A DNA stretch of 53,688 nt, taken from contig NZ_JACWCT010000067.1 of NCBI RefSeq assembly GCF_016613415.1, positions 1,837 to 55,524 of the forward strand. The letters are read 5' to 3'. This document shows, piece by piece, positions 28,822 to 41,584 of this stretch. The notes beneath the pieces were generated by a model that was not told where the DNA came from, made no database searches, and was given only the letters and a program-made list of their open reading frames with translations. The translations under genes and the position numbers were made by a program. This stretch comes from Methylobacterium ajmalii (GTDB lineage Bacteria > Pseudomonadota > Alphaproteobacteria > Rhizobiales > Beijerinckiaceae). Numbering within the stretch: the stretch's first letter is position 1; the number at the start of each line of letters is the position of its first letter.

Positions 28822-29192
28822 TCCGGGCGTACCTCGCGGGCGAGCTGGTCGAGCACGAGGACGAGGTCCCGGTGCCAGGCCGGCTTGGTCAGCCGGGGAG
28901 CCAGGCTGAGCTCGGTGCAGGCGTCGGCGCTGCGATCGGCATGGACGAGGAACGGCACGCCCCGGGCTCGCAGGGCCCGGGCGAGCCGGCTGCCGTCGCC
29001 GTCCCGGAGGGGGAGGTCGATGACGGCGAGGTCGGGCACGCGGCCGGCCATCCAGGCGAGCGCCTGGGCCTGCGTCGCCAGGGGCCCGGCGACGCGGTAG
29101 CCGGCTTCCGCCAGCGTCTCGCCGACCGCGAGGCCGACGAGCGGGTCCTCCTCGATCAGCAGCACCGTCGGATGATGGTCGTCCCGTCTCAC
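28818..29192 (-). CDS. Single-domain response regulator (receiver only)
   Basis: A 124-aa CheY-like receiver without an output domain. The acidic pair is in LLIEEDPLVG, the phospho-acceptor Asp in LAVIDLPLRDGDG, and the conserved Lys in RLTKPAW. The switch Thr/Ser region (PFLVHADRSA) is atypical. It is translationally coupled to the downstream Crp/Fnr gene. Many such proteins relay phosphate or tune a kinase; no partner kinase is adjacent. Confidence 0.85.
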   Translation of the reverse strand: MRRDDHHPTVLLIEEDPLVGLAVGETLAEAGYRVAGPLATQAQALAWMAGRVPDLAVIDLPLRDGDGSRLARALRARGVPFLVHADRSADACTELSLAPRLTKPAWHRDLVLVLDQLAREVRPE

Positions 29193-29537
29193 GATGGGGC
29201 CCTCCGTGTCCGTTCCGGGCCGGCCCGGCGAGCTGCTCGGCCGCCCGCGAAACCGTGATGGCGCAAAGAGTTATCGACGCGATCCGCCTCGGCGCAAGCA
29301 TTCGTTACGCTCGGTATTGTATCGAACCAATCGCACCCGGCGATCTCGGTTCCCGGCATGACGAAAATTACCGCAATAAACGAAGCGTGAGCATGACCGA
29401 TTTCCGGACTATCATTTGTTATATTGCTTGATTTCTTTGAATTCTCTCTTTGGTTTCATGACGAAAACTGATAGTGGACGACCCCCGCTCGCGGTCGGAC
29501 AGGGCGCCTCGGCCGTCGGGTCAGCGAGGAGGGAGCC
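29193..29537. promoter_or_regulatory. Divergent AT-rich regulatory region
   Basis: A 345-bp region between the receiver gene (left) and the truncated Crp-like gene (right). The part from about 29330 to 29470 is strongly AT-rich for this genome. The 11-mer CATGACGAAAA occurs at 29357-29367 and again at 29457-29467, exactly 100 bp apart, and could be a repeated operator. No coding frame is credible. Confidence 0.5.
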
Positions 29538-30008
29538 GTGTCGCATCTCCGGCAATCGACCACCCGCAACCGCATCCTCAGGGCGATGGCGCCCGAGGAC
29601 CTCGCGCGGCTGCAGCCGCATCTCGATCCCCTGCCGCCGCAGCTGCGCGAGGTGCCGATCTCCCCGGACACGCCGGTCGACGAGCTGTTCTTCATCGAGA
29701 GCGGCATGGTCTCGATCTCGACCGCGCACGACGAGCGCCGGATCGAGGTCGGCCTGGTCGGAAGCGAGGGGCTGGTCGGCGCGGTCCCGGTCGCCCTCGA
29801 CTGCCTCAGGACGCCGCAGGTCTACTTCGTCCGGCTGTCGGGCGAGGGCTTGAGCATCGGCCGGGACGCGCTCTGCGCGGCGATCGGCGAGAGCCCGGCC
29901 CTGCGCCGGCGGATCGGGGTGCTCGACCGCGCCAGGCTCCTGGCACTGACGAACGGCCGCTACGGCACGCCGGAGGGCGAGTATGCCCGGCTGATCAAGG
30001 GCGCCTGA
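29538..30008 (+). CDS. Crp-like cyclic-nucleotide-binding protein lacking the HTH
   Basis: A 156-aa protein with the N-terminal sensory half of a Crp/Fnr regulator (LFFIESGMVSISTAHDERRI and GLVGSEGLVGAVPVAL). It then passes directly from SPALRRRI into VLDRARLLALTNGRYGTPEG, which resembles the far C-terminal tail of full-length members. The dimer helix and helix-turn-helix, normally 70-80 residues, are absent, so it cannot bind DNA by that route. GTG 29538 has an ideal AGGAGGG site. The stop overlaps the next start (TGATG). It may be a non-functional remnant or a dominant-negative or ligand-sensing protein. Confidence 0.75.
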   Translation: MSHLRQSTTRNRILRAMAPEDLARLQPHLDPLPPQLREVPISPDTPVDELFFIESGMVSISTAHDERRIEVGLVGSEGLVGAVPVALDCLRTPQVYFVRLSGEGLSIGRDALCAAIGESPALRRRIGVLDRARLLALTNGRYGTPEGEYARLIKGA

Positions 30009-30262
30009 TGCGGCGCTTCTTCTTCCATCTCCGGCACGCCCCGGGCCCGGACGGCCTGGCCCGCGACCCCGAGGGGGATGCCCTGCCGGGCCCCGGCGAG
30101 GCTCGCGCCCACGCCCTCGCGATCGCCCGCGGCCTGATCGCCCGGACGCGGGTTCACGCGGTGCGGGACTGGTTCGCCTGCACCTTCGAGGTGACGGACG
30201 AGGACGACCGGCCGGTGATGGCGGTGCCGTTCTCCGACACGGTCATGGCGGACGAGGACTAG
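30008..30262 (+). CDS. Small DUF6894-like protein
   Basis: An 84-aa protein starting MRRFFFHLRHAPGPDGLARD, with the pattern of the DUF6894 family that is abundant in Methylobacterium and relatives (N-terminal aromatic strand, D-x-E/G segment, then an Ala-rich helix). Function unknown. It is translationally coupled to the Crp-like gene and overlaps the convergent small gene by 20 bp. Confidence 0.75.
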   Translation: MRRFFFHLRHAPGPDGLARDPEGDALPGPGEARAHALAIARGLIARTRVHAVRDWFACTFEVTDEDDRPVMAVPFSDTVMADED

Positions 30263-30503
30263 GCTCGGCGGCGAGCCGCCGGGCGATCCAGGTTTGCGCC
30301 GCGTCGAGATCGGCGAAGGCCGCCGGCTGGTGCGACGCCAGGGGGCCGAACCCCGCCTCCAGGAACCAGGAGCCGGCTTCGTCGCCGTAGGCATCGGAGA
30401 GGCAGACGAGCACGGCCGCGAGCGCGCCGCCCGCGAAGACCAGCAGGCCCCGCTCGTCCTCGCTGCCGGTCCTGACGCGCACGGGCTGGAGCGTGAGATC
30501 CAT
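30243..30503 (-). CDS. Small hypothetical protein
   Basis: An 86-aa open frame beginning MDLTLQPVRVRTGSEDERGL with a plausible strand-strand-helix pattern (LLVFAGGALAAVLVCLSD, then AAFADLDAAQTWIARRLA). I do not recognise it. It overlaps the end of the DUF6894 gene by 20 bp on the other strand. Its composition looks like a real protein rather than a shadow frame, but support is moderate. Confidence 0.55.
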   Translation of the reverse strand: MDLTLQPVRVRTGSEDERGLLVFAGGALAAVLVCLSDAYGDEAGSWFLEAGFGPLASHQPAAFADLDAAQTWIARRLAAEPSPRPP

Positions 30504-31014
30504 GGCTGGGCAACGGCGCGCCGCTGCGATGGTTCGGGCGGTTCCGGCGAAGTCTTCACGCCGAGCTTTTCTCGCCGAGTTTCCCGCCGAGTTTCCCGCG
30601 ATGCGTCGTGCTCGCCGGCGGCGGCACGGAGCAGGCGGCGGCCGGGATCGCGGCCGCCCGGGGCACGGGCAGCCCGGATGCCGGCTGCGGGGGGACCGCG
30701 GTCGCGCGCTCGCCCCGCGCGATCGTCGGCCATGCCGACGGCGCTGACGCAGCGGGGATCTCGGCGCCGGGGGATTTCGCCGGGCGAATCGTCCGGATCG
30801 GGTAAATCGCCGGAGATTGATCCAAGTTGAGGACGCGGGCGGCGAACCGGCCCATGGTCCCCCTCGCCACGCCGGCCCTGTCCCGTCCCATCGACGGCAC
30901 TCGGTTGGTGTCGCGACCCGCGGGCCGGGACATCTCTCCTCGGCGTTCAGCGCATCGCCCGGCCCGCCCATTCCCCTCGCCGAACGTTCCCCCGCGCATC
31001 GCCACGCGCGGCGT
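30504..31014. other. Intergenic region, 511 bp, with short tandem CGCCGAG words
   Basis: No credible gene; all frames here give Arg/Ala/Pro-rich shadow translations. The word CGCCGAG recurs at 30559, 30573 and 30585 within imperfect 12-14 bp tandem units ending in TTTCCC. The rest shows no recognisable promoter or RNA. Confidence 0.45.
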
Positions 31015-31896
31015 TCAGGCGATCTCGTCCTCCGGCACCACGTCCACGGCGACCCGCAGGCTCTGCGCGCCCGACCCGGCGATGATGCCGGCGACCGGCG
31101 CCACGTCGGCGTAGTCGCGGCCGCGGGCGACCACGATATGGTCGTCCCGGACGCCGATGCCGTTGGTCGGATCGAGGCCGATCCAGCCCTCCCCGCACCA
31201 GACCGCCACCCAAGCGTGGCTCGCATCCGCCCCTTCGAGCCGCGGCTGGCCCGGGGGCGGCAGGGTGCGCAGGTAGCCGCTGACATAGGCGGCCGGCAGG
31301 CCGAGGCCGCGCAGCGCCGCGATCATGATGTGGGAAAAGTCCTGGCACACGCCGCGCCGGCCCGCGAAGGCCTGGGCGAGCGGCGTGCCGACCTCGGTCG
31401 CCTCGGCGTCGAAGGCGAAGTCCGCGCGGATGCGGCGCATCAGGTCGAAGGCCCCCGCATAGGCGCCGCCGCCGGGGGGGAAGCTCGCCCGCGCGTAGTC
31501 CGTGACCTCCGGCAGGAGCGGCACCCGCCGGCTCGGCGCCGTGAAATGGGCCGGCGCGTCGGGATCGAGGCCGGGCCGGGTCAGCACCCGCTCGCGCACC
31601 TCCTCCCAGGCCGGGCCGGATTCCGGCTCCGGCAGCGGCGGCCGCTCGACGCGGACGCGGGACTGCGCGTCGATCCGGAAATCCCGGTGCGGCGTCTCGA
31701 CGGTGAGCGACACCGTGCGGTTGCCGAAGAAGTCGCCGCGCTCGGTCGCGGTGCGGGGCGCGGGCTCGACCACGACCTCGTGCGAGAGCGGCACCTGCCC
31801 CTCCCCCGCCGCCGGCGCGAGGCGCAGGGTGCAGCGGGCATAGCCGACCGGGTTGCGGTAGGCGTAGGCCGTGAGGTGGCGCAGGCGGTAGAGCAT
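31015..31896 (-). CDS. Transglutaminase-like cysteine protein with N-terminal beta domain
   Basis: A 293-aa protein of the bacterial transglutaminase-like family: an N-terminal beta domain (about 1-110, starting MLYRLRHLTAYAYRNPVGYA) and a papain-like core. The catalytic triad is Cys184 (RRGVCQDFSHI), His227 (DASHAWVAVW) and Asp242 (IGLDPTNG). No signal peptide, so it acts in the cytoplasm. It ends the block ATP-grasp/alpha-E, DUF2126 and this gene, all on the minus strand, 52 bp after the ATP-grasp stop. In this gene set it is predicted to cleave or transfer an amide-linked group; the substrate is unknown. Confidence 0.88.
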   Translation of the reverse strand: MLYRLRHLTAYAYRNPVGYARCTLRLAPAAGEGQVPLSHEVVVEPAPRTATERGDFFGNRTVSLTVETPHRDFRIDAQSRVRVERPPLPEPESGPAWEEVRERVLTRPGLDPDAPAHFTAPSRRVPLLPEVTDYARASFPPGGGAYAGAFDLMRRIRADFAFDAEATEVGTPLAQAFAGRRGVCQDFSHIMIAALRGLGLPAAYVSGYLRTLPPPGQPRLEGADASHAWVAVWCGEGWIGLDPTNGIGVRDDHIVVARGRDYADVAPVAGIIAGSGAQSLRVAVDVVPEDEIA

Positions 31897-31948
31897 CGCA
31901 GCCGATCGATCGTCCAGAGTGCCGGGCCCGGGGCCCGGGTGCCGCGGC

Positions 31949-34617
31949 TCAGGCCAGGGTGGCGAGGGTTTCCGGCCGCGCGGCGTCCGACCCGCCGGGG
32001 AAATAGCGCGCGGCGACCGCCTCGGCGATCTCCCACAGGCGGGTCTCCCAGGCCGCCACCGCCTCGAGCGGCAGCGTGCCGGCCTCGGCGCCGGCGACCT
32101 CCCCGGCGAGGCTCGCGACGAGGCGCACCGGCGCCTCCGCCACCCCGTCCTGGCGCAGCGACGGCAGGCCGGCCAGGCGCTCGGCCAGGCGCTCGACCTG
32201 GAAGGCGAGGGAGCGCGGGTTGTAGGGATCGAGCAGCACCATGTCGCGCACCGGCGCCAGGGCGACCCCGAGGATGTAGCGCGCCCCGTAGGAGATGCGG
32301 GAATCGGCGAGCTCGAGCAGCACGCCGAGGTCGTCGGTGCTGGCGCCGGCCGCCCCGAACTCGAGGGCGAAGCGGCAGGCATGGACCGCGCGCTCGACCC
32401 GCCGGCCCAGGTCGACGAAGGCGAAGCCCCCGGCCCGGTTCATGTTCTCCTGGGCCAGGCCCGCGAGCGCCGCGGTGAGCGAGAGGGCGCGCTCGGCCCG
32501 GTCGAGGAGGGCGGCCTCCGAATCGGTCCCCTCGGCCGGGGCCTCCAGCACCTCCCGCAGGGACGAGAGCGCCCGCCAGGTCTCGCCCGACAGGCGCTCG
32601 CGCAGCGACGAGGCGTTGCGCCGGGCCGACAGGGCGTGGGCGAGCGCCGAGCCCCACATCCCCCCGTCCGAGAGGGCATGGTGGGCGAGCCGGGCGGCCG
32701 GCCCCTCCGTCGCCGGCACGGCGCCCCAGGCGTGCAGCAGGGCACGGATGCGGGCCGAGGTGGCGCGATCCTCGGTCGCCATCGAGACGCTGCCGGCTCC
32801 GTCGAGCAGGCAGGCGGTGAGGCGGATCACCGCCTCGGCCCGCTCCAGGTGGCGGCCGAGCCAGAACAGGTTGTCGGCGGCCCGGCTCGGCAGCAGGCCG
32901 GGCACCCGGCGCACCGCGACCCGGTCGCTCGGCGGCAGGAGGCTCGCCTGCGCGGCGGTTGAGCCGTCGGAGAGCACCCAGACGTCGGCGGCGCGCACCC
33001 CGGCCCCCATCGCCACCGGGCGCACGTCCGGCGTCTCGGAGATGCGGCAGAAGCCGCCGGGCATCACCCGCCAGCCCTCGGGCGTCGCGGCCGCGAAGAC
33101 CCGGAGCACGAAGGGGCGCGGCACCAGCCGGGTGCCGTCCCAGACCGGGGCGGTGGAGAGGCGCACCGGCTCGTGGGCGACGAGGTCGCCGGGCCGGTCG
33201 CGCAGCACCCCGCGCAGGCGCGCGGTCTCGGCCGCGTCGCGTCCCCCGCCGAAGGCGCGGCTGCTGAACGCCCCCTGCGCCGGGGCGGCGGCCGGGCGGA
33301 AAGCCAGGTAGTCGAACCGCTCCAGCACGGCGTCGCGCTGGGCGGGGTCGCCGCACCACCAGGTCGGCAGGCCGGGCAGGCGCAGGGGCTCGCCGAGGAG
33401 GTGCCGGCACAGCGCCGGCAGCGAGGCGGCGAGCCAGGCGCTCTCGACGAGGCCGGTGCCCGGCATGTTGCCCATCGCCACCGCACCGGCACGCAGCGCC
33501 TCGACGAGGCCCGGCGCGCCGAGGCGCGAGGCGGGGTTGAGCTCCAGGGGATCGACGAAGTCGCCGTCGATGCGGCGCCAGAGCACGTCGACCCGCTTGA
33601 GGCCGGCCACCGTGCGGATGAACACCAGCCCGTCGCGCACCAGGAGGTCGTCGCCCTCCACCAGGGCGAAGCCGAGATAGCGGGAGAGCACCGCCTGCTC
33701 GACATAGGTGTCGCTGTAGGGCCCCGAGGTCATCAGCCCGATGCGCGGCTCCTCGCGGGAGGCCGTGGCGGCGAGGCCGTCACGAAACGCCTGGAAGAAC
33801 GAGGCGACGCGCTCGACGTCGAGCGCGGCGTAGACCTCCGGCAGGGCCCGGGCCATCACGAGCCGGTTCTCCAGGGCGTGGCCGGCGCCCGACGGCGCCT
33901 GGGTCCGGTCGGCCAGCACCCGCCAGGCGCCGTCCGGCCCGCGGGCGAGGTCGGCGGCGTAGAAGTGCAGGTGGCGCCCGCCCGAGGGGGGCACACCGAC
34001 CAGGGGGCGCAGGAATTCCGGGTCGCCCGCGACCGCCGCCGCCGGCACGAGGCCGGCCCGGGCGAGGGCACCCTCGCCGTAGAGGTCGCCCAGAACCGCC
34101 TCGAGCAGCTCGGCGCGCTGCGCCACCCCGGCGGCGATCGCCTGCCACTCCGTCCCCTCGATCAGGAGCGGCAGGGCGCCGATCGGCCAGTCGCGCTCGG
34201 TCGTGTCGCCGTAGGCCCGGTAGGCGATGCCGGTGCCGTGGATGTGCCGCCCCGCCGCGGCGAGCCGGGCGGCGATCTCGCAATCCGGCAGCCCGGCGAG
34301 GTGGCCCAGGAACCGGGCCCAGGCCGGCCGCAGGGCGCCGTCCGCCGAGACCAGCTCGTCGGGCAGGCCCGGCTGGGCGGCGTAGCCGGCGGTCCAGCGC
34401 GCCAGGCGCGCCTCGGGGTCGTCCTCCCGGGCCGGCTCGATCCAGCCCAGGCAGTCGCGGTCGTCCGGATCCCCGCCCGACGCACCTTGCGCCGGGCCGC
34501 CCTGCGCCGCCGGGCCGTCGGCGACCGGCCCCGAAGCCCCGGGCTCCCCGTCACCGGGATCCCGGTCGACGAGCCCGTTCCCGGGGAGCGTATCGCCCGG
34601 CGCCGTCCCCGCCGCAC

Positions 34618-34621
<4 letters not shown>
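31949..34621 (-). CDS. Circularly permuted ATP-grasp ligase fused to alpha-E domain
   Basis: An 890-aa fusion. Residues 1-55 are a low-complexity Gly/Pro/Asp extension. About 60-530 is the circularly permuted ATP-grasp domain (DUF404/DUF407 type), with [70 protein letters not shown] and [12 protein letters not shown]. About 565-885 is the all-helical alpha-E domain ([20 protein letters not shown] and further ERAE-type helices). Elsewhere the two domains are often separate genes. ATP-grasp enzymes of this class are predicted to form amide bonds. The ATG overlaps the stop of the DUF2126 gene in ATGA, so the two are co-translated. Confidence 0.88.
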
Positions 34622-37863
<3,242 letters not shown>

Positions 37864-38139
37864 GACGACTCCGAACCTTGATGCTGGAAGAAGGGGCGCC
37901 CGCCGGCCTGTCCGCGCGTTCGAGGGCGTTTTACACCTTGGCCGGGCCCGCGTCAGCCGCCGCGTCGCGGGCGTCAACCGGTGTCGCGTCTCTCTACGTC
38001 ATCGCGAGGCCTCGTCCCGGGCGGCTGGCCGAAATTAAGGCAAGTCCCGTGCCGTCGGCGGCGGAACTTCCGACCGGTATCCGTCCTTGGTGAGCCATGG
38101 CCCCGCTCGGCATCCGGCCGGGGCCCGCCGGACGCCGCG
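37864..38139. promoter_or_regulatory. Divergent promoter region of the amide-ligase cluster
   Basis: A 276-bp gap separates the minus-strand DUF2126 gene from the plus-strand metallopeptidase gene, so both promoters must lie here. I see no consensus sigma-54, sigma-70 or EcfG element that I would defend, and no coding frame. Confidence 0.4.
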
Positions 38140-39300
38140 ATGAAGATCTTCCAGTGCCAGGCCTGCGCTCAGCCGGCCCATTTCGAGGCCGATGCCTGCG
38201 AGAGCTGCGAGTGCCGCCTCGGCTACGACCCGGACCTCGCCGACCTGACCGCCATGGTCCCGGCCGGCTCGCGCTGGCGCGGGCTGGCCGACGCGCGCCG
38301 CCGCTACCGCCCCTGCGCCAACCGCGAATCGGGGGGCTGCAACTGGCTCGTGCCCGCGGGCTCGGCGGAAACGTTCTGCGTCGCCTGCCGGCACAACCGG
38401 GTGGTGCCCGACCTGTCGATTCCCTGGAACCAGACTCGCTGGCGCGAGGTCGAGGCCGCCAAGCGCCGGCTGTTCTACGCCATGCTGCGGCTGCGCCTGC
38501 CACTCGCCTCGCGGCGCGAGGACCCGGCCGGCCTCGCCTTCGACTTCCTGGTCGATCCGGCGGAATCCTACCTGATCGGCCCGCCGGTGCTGACCGGGCA
38601 CGACAACGGCCTCATCACCCTCAACATCGCGGAGGCCGACGACGTCGAGCGCGAGCGCCGGCGCACGCAGTTCGGCGAGCATTACCGCACATTGCTCGGG
38701 CACTTCCGCCACGAGATCGGGCATTATTTCTGGAACGTGCTGGTACGGGCCGATCCCTGCCTCGAGGCGTTCCGGGCGGTGTTCGGCGACGAGCGGGCGG
38801 ATTACGGCGCCGCGCTCCAGCGCCACTACGCGCACGGCCCGGCGGAGGGCTGGCAGGAGACCTTCGTGTCGACCTACGCCACCTCCCACCCCTGGGAGGA
38901 CTTCGCCGAGACCTGGGCCCACTACATGCACATCGTCGACACGCTGGAGACCGCCAGCCAGTTCGGGGTGCGGGTGCAGCCCAAGCTCCAGGCCGGGCCG
39001 GCCCTGCACGCGCCGATCACGCTCGCCGCAAAGGTCGATTTCGATCCCTACCGCAGCCCGGATTTCGGCCGGCTCATCGAGGCCTGGCTGCCGCTGACCT
39101 TCGCGATGAACTCGCTCAACCGCAGCATGGGCCAGCCCGACCTGTATCCGTTCCGGATGACCCCGGCGACGATCGGCAAGCTCTCCTTCGTCCACGACCG
39201 CATCTATGCCCGCACCGACGCGACGGAAGCCGAGGCCGGCGCGCTCCGGGCGGTGATCGCGGGACTGCGCCACCCGGTGGCGGCGCCGCGCTCGGCCTGA
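38140..39300 (+). CDS. Zinc-ribbon metallopeptidase (Peptidase_Mx-like)
   Basis: A 386-aa predicted zinc protein. The N-terminus holds two cysteine clusters (C6-x2-C9 with C20-x2-C23, then C59, C67 and C80-x2-C83) forming one or two zinc ribbons. The catalytic domain has the gluzincin-like HFRHEIGHYFW (His191, Glu192, His195), and DERADYG downstream offers a third ligand. WEDFAETWAHYMHIVDTLET is a strong family block. No signal peptide. It is divergent from the ligase/transglutaminase genes, and such proteins recur in that neighbourhood in other genomes. Peptidase activity is predicted, not established. Confidence 0.85.
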   Translation: MKIFQCQACAQPAHFEADACESCECRLGYDPDLADLTAMVPAGSRWRGLADARRRYRPCANRESGGCNWLVPAGSAETFCVACRHNRVVPDLSIPWNQTRWREVEAAKRRLFYAMLRLRLPLASRREDPAGLAFDFLVDPAESYLIGPPVLTGHDNGLITLNIAEADDVERERRRTQFGEHYRTLLGHFRHEIGHYFWNVLVRADPCLEAFRAVFGDERADYGAALQRHYAHGPAEGWQETFVSTYATSHPWEDFAETWAHYMHIVDTLETASQFGVRVQPKLQAGPALHAPITLAAKVDFDPYRSPDFGRLIEAWLPLTFAMNSLNRSMGQPDLYPFRMTPATIGKLSFVHDRIYARTDATEAEAGALRAVIAGLRHPVAAPRSA

Positions 39301-39850
39301 GGCAGATTTCGCGGAGGCGGCATCCGGTTCTGCGCCGAAAATCTGCGACGAAACAAGGGTCTAAGCAGGCGCGCGGCCCGCACCGGGCACGAAGCGACGG
39401 CCCGTCGGCCGCCCGCAGCGGGGGGGGCCGCGGCGCCACGAATGCCCCGTCCCGGCCCCGACATCCGCACGAACCCGCCTCAAGCCGGGCACAAACGGCC
39501 GCCATGTAGAGGCCGGCTTCCGACGGACATCCCCACCCCCCGTCGGACGTCCGCCGCAAGCTTAGCTGTGGCGAGGTCGCAACACCCCGAAAGCATCCCA
39601 GGTTTGCCTCAGACCGCACTTTGCTCCGCCGCGTTCCCGCCATAAACCGGCGGCACCTCAACGGCCACGTTAAGCGATTGTCCCTACAGCGCTTTATCGC
39701 GGTCATTCGGGGGTTGCCGGAGATCACGGGCGGCGCTGGCGGACCGGCCCTCGGGTGGCATCGTTTCGCGCACGCCGTCCCGGGACGGCGCAGGGAGCGG
39801 GACCGGGGCAAAACCGGCCTTTCAAGAAACCACGGGTACGGGACAGGGCC
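39301..39850. other. Intergenic region, 550 bp, upstream of ilvD
   Basis: No convincing gene. A short inverted pair (GCAGATTTCG near 39302 and CGAAAATCTGC near 39337) follows the metallopeptidase stop and might form a weak hairpin. The stretch 39640-39720 is less GC-rich and probably contains the ilvD promoter. I looked for a branched-chain amino-acid leader peptide and found none rich in Leu/Ile/Val codons. Confidence 0.4.
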
Positions 39851-41584
39851 ATGGACGCGCGTCACACCACCGACAAATCGAAGCTGCCCAGCCGCCACGT
39901 GACCGAGGGTCCCGACCGCGCGCCGCATCGCTCGTACCTGTACGCCATGGGGCTGACCCGCGAGCAGATCCACCAGCCGCTGATCGGCGTGGCGTCGTGC
40001 TGGAACGAGGCGGCGCCCTGCAACATCTCGCTGATGCGCCAAGCCCAGGCCGTGAAGAAGGGCGTGGCCTCGGCCGGCGGCACCCCGCGCGAGTTCTGCA
40101 CCATCACGGTCACCGACGGCATCGCCATGGGGCATCGCGGCATGCGCGCCTCGCTGCCGTCCCGCGAGGTGATCGCCGACTCGGTCGAGCTGACCATGCG
40201 CGGCCACGCCTACGACGCGCTCGTCGGCCTCGCCGGCTGCGACAAGTCCCTGCCCGGCATGATGATGGCGATGGTGCGCCTCAATGTGCCCTCCGTCTTC
40301 ATCTATGGCGGCTCGATCCTGCCCGGCACCTTCCGGGGTCAGCCCGTCACCATCCAGGACCTGTTCGAGGCGGTCGGCAAGCACTCGGTCGGCGCGATGA
40401 GCGACGACGACCTCGAGGAGCTGGAGCAGGTCGCCTGCCCGTCGGCCGGCGCCTGCGGCGCGCAGTTCACCGCCAACACCATGGCGACCGTCTCCGAGGC
40501 GATCGGCCTGGCGCTCCCGTACTCGGCCGGTGCGCCCGCCCCCTACGAGATCCGCGACCGGTTCTGCGCCACCGCCGGCGAGATGGTGATGGAGCTCCTG
40601 GCCAAGAACATCCGCCCGCGCGACATCGTCACCCGCCGTGCGCTCGAGAACGCCGCGACCGTGGTGGCGGCATCGGGCGGCTCGACCAACGCCGCCTTGC
40701 ACCTGCCGGCGATCGCGCACGAATGCGGCATCGAGTTCGACCTGTTCGACGTCGCCGAGATCTTCAAGCGCACCCCCTACATCGCCGACCTGAAGCCCGG
40801 CGGGCGCTACGTCGCCAAGGACCTGTTCGAGGTCGGCGGCATCCCGCTGCTGATGAAGACGCTGCTCGACGGCGGCTACCTCCACGGCGACTGCCTGACG
40901 GTGACCGGGCGGACCATCGCCGAGAACCTCGCCAAGGTGGCCTGGAACGCCAACCAGGACGTGGTGCGGCCCTCCAGCCAGCCGATCACCGCGACCGGCG
41001 GCGTGGTGGGCCTCAAGGGCAACCTGGCGCCGGAGGGCGCGATCGTGAAGGTCGCCGGCATGCCGCCGGAGAAGCAGACCTTCGCCGGCCCGGCGCGCGT
41101 CTTCGACACCGAGGAGGCCTGCTTCGAGGCGGTGAAGAACCGCACCTACAAGGAGGGCGAGGTCCTGGTGATCCGCTACGAGGGCCCGCGCGGCGGCCCC
41201 GGCATGCGCGAGATGCTGGCGACCACCGCCGCCCTCTACGGCCAGGGCATGGGCGACAAGGTGGCGCTCATCACCGACGGGCGCTTCTCTGGCGCCACCC
41301 GCGGCTTCTGCATCGGCCATGTCGGGCCGGAAGCGGCGGTGGGCGGCCCGATCGGCCTGCTCAAGGACGGCGACCTCATCCGCATCGACGCGATCCAGGG
41401 CACGCTCTCGGTCGACCTCTCGGACGAGGAACTGGCCCAGCGCCGCGCGGCCTGGCAGCCGCGGGCCAACGATTCGACCTCGGGCTACCTGTGGAAATAC
41501 GCGCAGACCGTCGGCCCGGCGGTGAACGGCGCGGTGACGCATCCGGGCGGGGCCCAGGAGACGCTCTCCTATGCGGATATCTGA
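39851..41584 (+). CDS. ilvD: Dihydroxy-acid dehydratase
   Basis: Iron-sulfur dehydratase of 577 aa in valine/isoleucine (and, via ketoisovalerate, leucine and pantothenate) synthesis. Cluster-binding cysteines are in SCWNEAAPC, GCDKSLPGMM and CPSAGACGAQFTANT. Other blocks are GGSTNAALHLPAIAHE, TDGRFSGATRGFCIGHVGPE and the C-terminal SGYLWKYAQTVGPA. ATG 39851 starts MDARHTTDKSKLPSRHVTEG, usual for the family; an earlier in-frame start is unlikely. The next gene overlaps its end by 14 bp. Confidence 0.95.
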   Translation: MDARHTTDKSKLPSRHVTEGPDRAPHRSYLYAMGLTREQIHQPLIGVASCWNEAAPCNISLMRQAQAVKKGVASAGGTPREFCTITVTDGIAMGHRGMRASLPSREVIADSVELTMRGHAYDALVGLAGCDKSLPGMMMAMVRLNVPSVFIYGGSILPGTFRGQPVTIQDLFEAVGKHSVGAMSDDDLEELEQVACPSAGACGAQFTANTMATVSEAIGLALPYSAGAPAPYEIRDRFCATAGEMVMELLAKNIRPRDIVTRRALENAATVVAASGGSTNAALHLPAIAHECGIEFDLFDVAEIFKRTPYIADLKPGGRYVAKDLFEVGGIPLLMKTLLDGGYLHGDCLTVTGRTIAENLAKVAWNANQDVVRPSSQPITATGGVVGLKGNLAPEGAIVKVAGMPPEKQTFAGPARVFDTEEACFEAVKNRTYKEGEVLVIRYEGPRGGPGMREMLATTAALYGQGMGDKVALITDGRFSGATRGFCIGHVGPEAAVGGPIGLLKDGDLIRIDAIQGTLSVDLSDEELAQRRAAWQPRANDSTSGYLWKYAQTVGPAVNGAVTHPGGAQETLSYADI

